In this document: in pieces, positions 12,442-13,613 of the stretch | How positions within the stretch are numbered: position 1 is the stretch's first letter | How the letters are laid out: the number at the start of each line of letters is the position of its first letter | Source: Candidatus Woesearchaeota archaeon UBA153 | Lineage (GTDB): Archaea; Nanobdellota; Nanobdellia; Woesearchaeales; UBA525 | DNA: 13,613 nt | Direction of reading: 5' to 3' | Assembly (NCBI GenBank): GCA_002503705.1 | Contig: DASH01000064.1 | Span: forward strand, 1 to 13,613 | The notes under the pieces: generated by a model | The model's database searches: none | Told to the model about the DNA's origin: nothing | What the model saw: the letters and a program-made list of their open reading frames with translations, nothing else | Position numbers and translations under genes: made by a program

Positions 12442-13314
12442 TTACTGGTTCTTCTCTTTTCCGGATTTCTTTCTTGTCGTTCTCGTTCCGCCTTTCCCCG
12501 TGTTCGTTCCGTCCTTCTTGCCGGAAGTGTTGAGGAAAAATATGGTTGCGGGGAGCGCGACGGCGACCATGAGGAGGCTGAGCCACTGGCCGAGGATCAG
12601 GCCGAGGAAGACCGGATCGCCCAGGTCCGGCGCGCGGAAGAAGTTCGTGAGGAACCGTCCGACGCCGTAGAGGAGGACGAAAAGCCAGAACAGCGTTCCC
12701 TCGCGCAACCAGGCCTTGAGTTTTTTGTTCAACGTCAGTCCGAGGAGGACTGCGAAGATGGCGAGGTTCTTCCCCGCCTCGTAGAACTGGCTCGGGTGGC
12801 GGCACCCGTCGACGCCCGGGACGTCGGGGTAGGTGACGCACCACGCGACGTCCGTCACGCGGCCGACGAGCTCGCCGTTGACGAAATTCGCGATGCGGCC
12901 GAAGACGAGCACGAGCGCGAACGGCGTGACGAGCAGGTCCGCGAGCGCGTAGAACGAAATCTTTCTTCGCTTCGTGAACCAGAGCGTGGCGAGGACCGCG
13001 CCGAGGAGGCCGCCGTGGAAGGAGAGGCCGCCCTCCCACAGGAAGAGGACCTTCCACGGTTGTACGAAATAGAATGCGGGGTTGTACACGAGGACGTACA
13101 GGAGCCGCGCGACCGCGACGCTCCCTACGATGAGCCAGATGAGGTATTCTTCAGCGTCCTCCACCGTCACGTTCTTGAGGGCGCCTTTCCTCGCCGCGCG
13201 GACGAGCAGCCAGTACGCGAGCAAGAACCCGAGGACGTAGACGAGACTGTACCACCGGATGGCGAACGGGCCGAGGCTGACGATGACCGGGCTGATCGCG
13301 TGGACGAACGGCAT
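12442..13314 (-). CDS. lgt: Prolipoprotein diacylglyceryl transferase (Lgt), bacterial type in an archaeal context
   Basis: 290 aa. Lgt transfers the diacylglyceryl group of phosphatidylglycerol to the lipobox cysteine of prolipoproteins; in an archaeon the donor would have to be an ether lipid. Family hallmarks are present: IRWYSLVYVLGF (19-30), GGLSFHGG with H100 (E. coli H103), the Lgt signature GRIANFVNGELVGR (139-152) with R140, N143 and E148 (E. coli R143, N146, E151), HPSQFYEA (173-180), and YGVGRFLTNFFRAPD with R220 (E. coli R239). About seven membrane helices are expected. The C-terminus carries a Lys/Gly/Thr-rich tail of about 30 residues. The ATG at 13314 is about 26 bp after an archaeal TATA box, so the message is leaderless. 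The E. coli numbering is from memory. Confidence 0.95.
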   Translation of the reverse strand: MPFVHAISPVIVSLGPFAIRWYSLVYVLGFLLAYWLLVRAARKGALKNVTVEDAEEYLIWLIVGSVAVARLLYVLVYNPAFYFVQPWKVLFLWEGGLSFHGGLLGAVLATLWFTKRRKISFYALADLLVTPFALVLVFGRIANFVNGELVGRVTDVAWCVTYPDVPGVDGCRHPSQFYEAGKNLAIFAVLLGLTLNKKLKAWLREGTLFWLFVLLYGVGRFLTNFFRAPDLGDPVFLGLILGQWLSLLMVAVALPATIFFLNTSGKKDGTNTGKGGTRTTRKKSGKEKNQ

Positions 13315-13334
13315 GCGGGAGTGAAGAAATCACG

Positions 13335-13346
13335 GGTATAAAAAGT
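13335..13346 (-). promoter_or_regulatory. TATA box of lgt (leaderless-type)
   Basis: On the - strand the sequence reads ACTTTTTATACC, preceded by the BRE-like GTAAA and centred about 26 bp before the lgt ATG. The same T-run may also end the thioredoxin transcript that stops at 13365. Confidence 0.65.
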
Positions 13347-13364
13347 TTTACTCGTTCAGCAGTT

Positions 13365-13613
13365 TCAACCGAAGTGCTTCTTGATCTCCTGCTCGAACAG
13401 CTCTTTCGGGTACGCGCCGCTGAACCTGCCCACCTCGACGCCGTCCTTGAGGAAGACGACGGTGGGGATGCCGCGGACGCCGAACTTGCCGGCGAGCGCG
13501 CCGTTCACCGGCTCTTCCGTGTTCACCTTGGCGAACGTGATGCCCGGGTGCTCTTTTGACGTCGCCTCGAAGATGGGGACGAACATCCTGCACGGGCCGC
13601 ACCACGGCGCCCA
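13365..13613 (-). CDS. Thioredoxin (5' partial)
   Basis: 82 codons are inside the window and the gene runs off the right edge. The first visible residues are WAPWCGPCRMFVPIF, the classical thioredoxin active site W-C-G-P-C, followed by FAKVNTEEPVNGALAGKFGV, the cis-Pro loop RGIPTVVFLKDG and a C-terminal helix ELFEQEIKKHFG. An internal ATG at 13586 is not the start because it lies after the active-site cysteines. No signal peptide can be judged. As a cytoplasmic thioredoxin it reduces protein disulfides, and it could feed electrons to the Trx-CcdA membrane fusion encoded about 4 kb away; that link is inference. Confidence 0.93.
   Translation of the reverse strand, partial: WAPWCGPCRMFVPIFEATSKEHPGITFAKVNTEEPVNGALAGKFGVRGIPTVVFLKDGVEVGRFSGAYPKELFEQEIKKHFG

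Noticed and set aside
11789..12670. 293-codon acidic frame on the + strand
   Set aside because: Antisense to the four-helix membrane protein and to the lgt tail; it has no promoter or ribosome-binding site.

Overview
The window looks like archaeal chromosome of fairly high G+C, most plausibly from a DPANN-type lineage. Three things point that way. Alanyl-tRNA synthetase and UMP kinase are both of the archaeal type. Most transcription units have an archaeal TATA element about 26-32 bp before the start codon, so many mRNAs should be leaderless or nearly so. Several small membrane-anchored families also resemble proteins I recall from Woesearchaeota/Pacearchaeota-like genomes; the phylum-level placement is from memory, not from a search.

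Layout: (1) 1-1625, + strand, the 3' part of a large secreted modular protein with two PKD domains, a Cys-rich VWC-like module and a C-terminal RlpA/double-psi-barrel-like domain. (2) 1664-3637, + strand, a tight cluster: holin-superfamily-III/YqjE-like protein, DUF883/YqjD-like protein, an unknown soluble protein and an AI-2E family permease. (3) 3717-4406, - strand, an AT-richer gene for a YjdF/DUF2238-like membrane protein. (4) 4483-7029, - strand, alaS. Its start was moved far inside the longest open frame, and it lacks the usual C-terminal domain. (5) 7246-9117, + strand, a DUF5320 protein behind a promoter with a perfect 16-bp palindrome, then a DUF134 DNA-binding protein overlapping by ATGA a thioredoxin-CcdA fusion. 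(6) 9118-9243, the gap between convergent genes, filled by an 11-bp-period repeat array. (7) 9244-9948, - strand, pyrH. (8) 10072-11512, + strand, two tandem paralogous single-pass membrane proteins of unknown function. (9) 11513-11932, a strict hexanucleotide array that may encode an Asp-rich (D-x)n protein on the - strand. (10) 11933-13314, - strand, a four-helix membrane protein and a bacterial-type Lgt, each with its own leaderless-type promoter. (11) 13365-13613, - strand, a thioredoxin running off the right edge.

Together this is mostly cell-envelope and thiol-redox biology around two housekeeping genes (alaS, pyrH). The Trx-CcdA fusion and the cytoplasmic thioredoxin could form an electron relay to the outside of the membrane, which would suit the Cys-rich secreted protein and the two-cysteine ectodomains seen here. 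Lgt implies that some proteins are lipidated at cysteine. No tRNA, rRNA, CRISPR array, transposase or integrase was seen.
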